Below, one piece after another: positions 5,960 through 7,211 of a stretch of DNA of 7,211 nt (its first letter is position 1; the number at the start of each line of letters is the position of its first letter). Under the pieces are notes generated by a model, which worked only from the letters and a program-made list of their open reading frames with translations, was not told the DNA's origin and ran no database searches. This DNA comes from Bacillota bacterium (GTDB lineage Bacteria > Bacillota > Clostridia > Clostridiales > Clostridiaceae): the NCBI GenBank assembly GCA_023427705.1, contig JAEZAL010000280.1:1-7211 (forward strand). Reading direction: 5' to 3'. A program made the translations under genes and the position numbers.

Positions 5960-7211
5960 ATGATAAAGATAATAGGTTTAGGACCAGGGGCACCAGATGC
6001 TTTGACTATAGGTGCAGTTAGAGCTTTAGAAGAAGGGAATAATATATATTTCAGAACTGAAAAACATCCAACTGTAGACTACCTAAGAACAAGGGTAGAA
6101 AAATTTAAAACATATGATCATTATTATGAGACTTCAGATAACTTTGATGAAGTTTATGAAAATATAGCTAGTGATATAGTAAAAAATCATAAGGAATTAG
6201 GAGATATAGTTTATGCAGTTCCTGGGCATCCCTTAGTAGCTGAAAGGTCAGTGTTTAATCTTATAAGCTTATGTGATAGTGAAGGTATTAAATATGAAAT
6301 AGTTCCAGCTGTAAGCTTTATTGATGCAATGATGGATGTATTAAAAATAGATCCAATAGAAGGCTTAAAAGTTGTTGATGCTTTTGATATTAGCAACCAA
6401 GTTTTAGATAAGAGAATAGGAACAATAATAACTCAAGTTTATAATCATCTTATAGCATCAGAAGTAAAACTAAGACTACTAGATTATTATAATGATGATA
6501 CAGAGATATATTTTGTTAGAGCAGCTGGAATAGAAGGTGAAGAATCTATTAGAAAAATTCCTATTTATGAACTTGATATGCAAGAAGATATAGATTATTT
6601 AACTTCTATTTATATCCCTAAAGATACCAATAATAAAAAAGATTTTAACGATTTAGTTGAAATATTTGATACACTAAGAGGTGAGAACGGGTGTCCTTGG
6701 GATATGGAACAAACTCATGAAAGTATAAAAAATCAATTATTAGAAGAAGCTTATGAATTAGTGGATAGTATAAATAATGATAATATTGATGGAATGATAG
6801 AGGAACTTGGCGATGTTCTATTACACGTAGTTTTCCATGCATCTATTGGAAAAGATGATGGGTATTTCAATATTTATGATGTTATAGGCTCTATATGCAA
6901 TAAGATGATATATAGACACCCTCATGTTTTTGGTGAAGTAGAGATTTCAAATAGTGATGAAGTTTTAAATACATGGGATGAGCTTAAAAAGAAAGAAAAG
7001 AGTTATGAAACTATCACTGATGAAATGAAAGCTATAGCTAATGCACTTCCTGCCTTAGTAAGGGCACATAAAGTTCAAAAGAAAGCTGCAAAAGTAGGAT
7101 TTGATTGGGATAAAGTTGAAGAAGCAGCTTTAAAAGTTGAAGAAGAATTAAAAGAGGTATTAGAGGTATATAAATCCAATAATGAGGAAAAAATAAAAGA
7201 TGAAGTAGGGG
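5960..7211 (+). CDS. mazG: YabN/MazG: TP-methylase-like domain fused to NTP pyrophosphohydrolase (3'-truncated)
   Basis: The frame opens at ATG 5960 with AAGGAG (5946-5951) eight bases upstream. It stays open to the window edge, giving 417 complete codons. Residues 1 to about 205 are a tetrapyrrole (corrin/porphyrin) methylase-like domain, with the SAM-site loop GLGPG at 6-10 and AVPGHPL at 86-92. Residues of about 227-340 are the first MazG domain: GCPWD (244-248), EEAYE (262-266) and EELGD (281-285), the acidic residues that bind Mg2+ and hydrolyse nucleoside triphosphates to monophosphate and pyrophosphate. RHPHVF is at 319-324. A second MazG domain begins near 355: LPALVRAHKVQKKAAKVGFDW ends at 383, EEELKEV starts at 394, and the window ends at DEVG. 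Full length is probably near 480-490. It is cytoplasmic. MazG domains clear aberrant or excess NTPs; the methylase-like half has no known substrate. It is likely co-transcribed with the flippase gene upstream. Confidence 0.95.
   Translation, partial: MIKIIGLGPGAPDALTIGAVRALEEGNNIYFRTEKHPTVDYLRTRVEKFKTYDHYYETSDNFDEVYENIASDIVKNHKELGDIVYAVPGHPLVAERSVFNLISLCDSEGIKYEIVPAVSFIDAMMDVLKIDPIEGLKVVDAFDISNQVLDKRIGTIITQVYNHLIASEVKLRLLDYYNDDTEIYFVRAAGIEGEESIRKIPIYELDMQEDIDYLTSIYIPKDTNNKKDFNDLVEIFDTLRGENGCPWDMEQTHESIKNQLLEEAYELVDSINNDNIDGMIEELGDVLLHVVFHASIGKDDGYFNIYDVIGSICNKMIYRHPHVFGEVEISNSDEVLNTWDELKKKEKSYETITDEMKAIANALPALVRAHKVQKKAAKVGFDWDKVEEAALKVEEELKEVLEVYKSNNEEKIKDEVG

Noticed and set aside
6211..6842. 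Two short minus-strand ORFs (6211-6396 and 6645-6842)
   Set aside because: Both lie opposite conserved methylase and MazG motifs and lack start signals.
1..7211. A previously undescribed multi-gene system
   Set aside because: All five genes belong to known families in a well-known conserved order; no unexplained coding space over 165 bases exists.

Overview
The window is strongly AT-rich. All five genes lie on the + strand and use A/T-ending codons with AGA for arginine. It carries sporulation genes in a conserved order. This fits a spore-forming, low-GC Firmicute, most likely Clostridium sensu stricto. The genus is an inference from gene order and protein style; the species cannot be fixed from this stretch.

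Layout: (1) 1-2523 is the 3' part of mfd, the transcription-repair coupling factor; about the first 330 residues lie upstream of the window. (2) 2524-2616 is a short gap with a good sigma-A-type promoter (TTGAAT-17-TATACT with an extended -10). (3) 2617-3597 is prsA, a lipoprotein peptidyl-prolyl isomerase that starts at TTG and ends in a clear intrinsic terminator at 3607-3640. (4) 3641-3761 is an AT-rich leader with at most a weak sporulation-type promoter. (5) 3762-4310 is spoVT, an AbrB/GAF regulator of late sporulation. (6) 4311-4404 is a gap holding a 15-bp inverted repeat whose right arm contains the ribosome binding site of the next gene. (7) 4405-5940 is a SpoVB/YabM-type lipid flippase. 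(8) 5960-7211 is a YabN/MazG protein (tetrapyrrole-methylase-like domain plus two MazG domains), cut by the window end inside its second MazG domain.

The order mfd-spoVT-flippase-yabN matches the B. subtilis mfd-spoVT-yabM-yabN cluster, with prsA inserted between mfd and spoVT as in other clostridia. prsA looks like its own transcription unit. spoVT, the flippase gene and mazG look like one polycistronic unit serving spore development and nucleotide-pool housekeeping. I see no mobile element, CRISPR array, RNA gene, phage or defence module and no new multi-gene system. The most interesting feature is the hairpin that can hide the flippase gene's Shine-Dalgarno sequence on read-through mRNA from spoVT.
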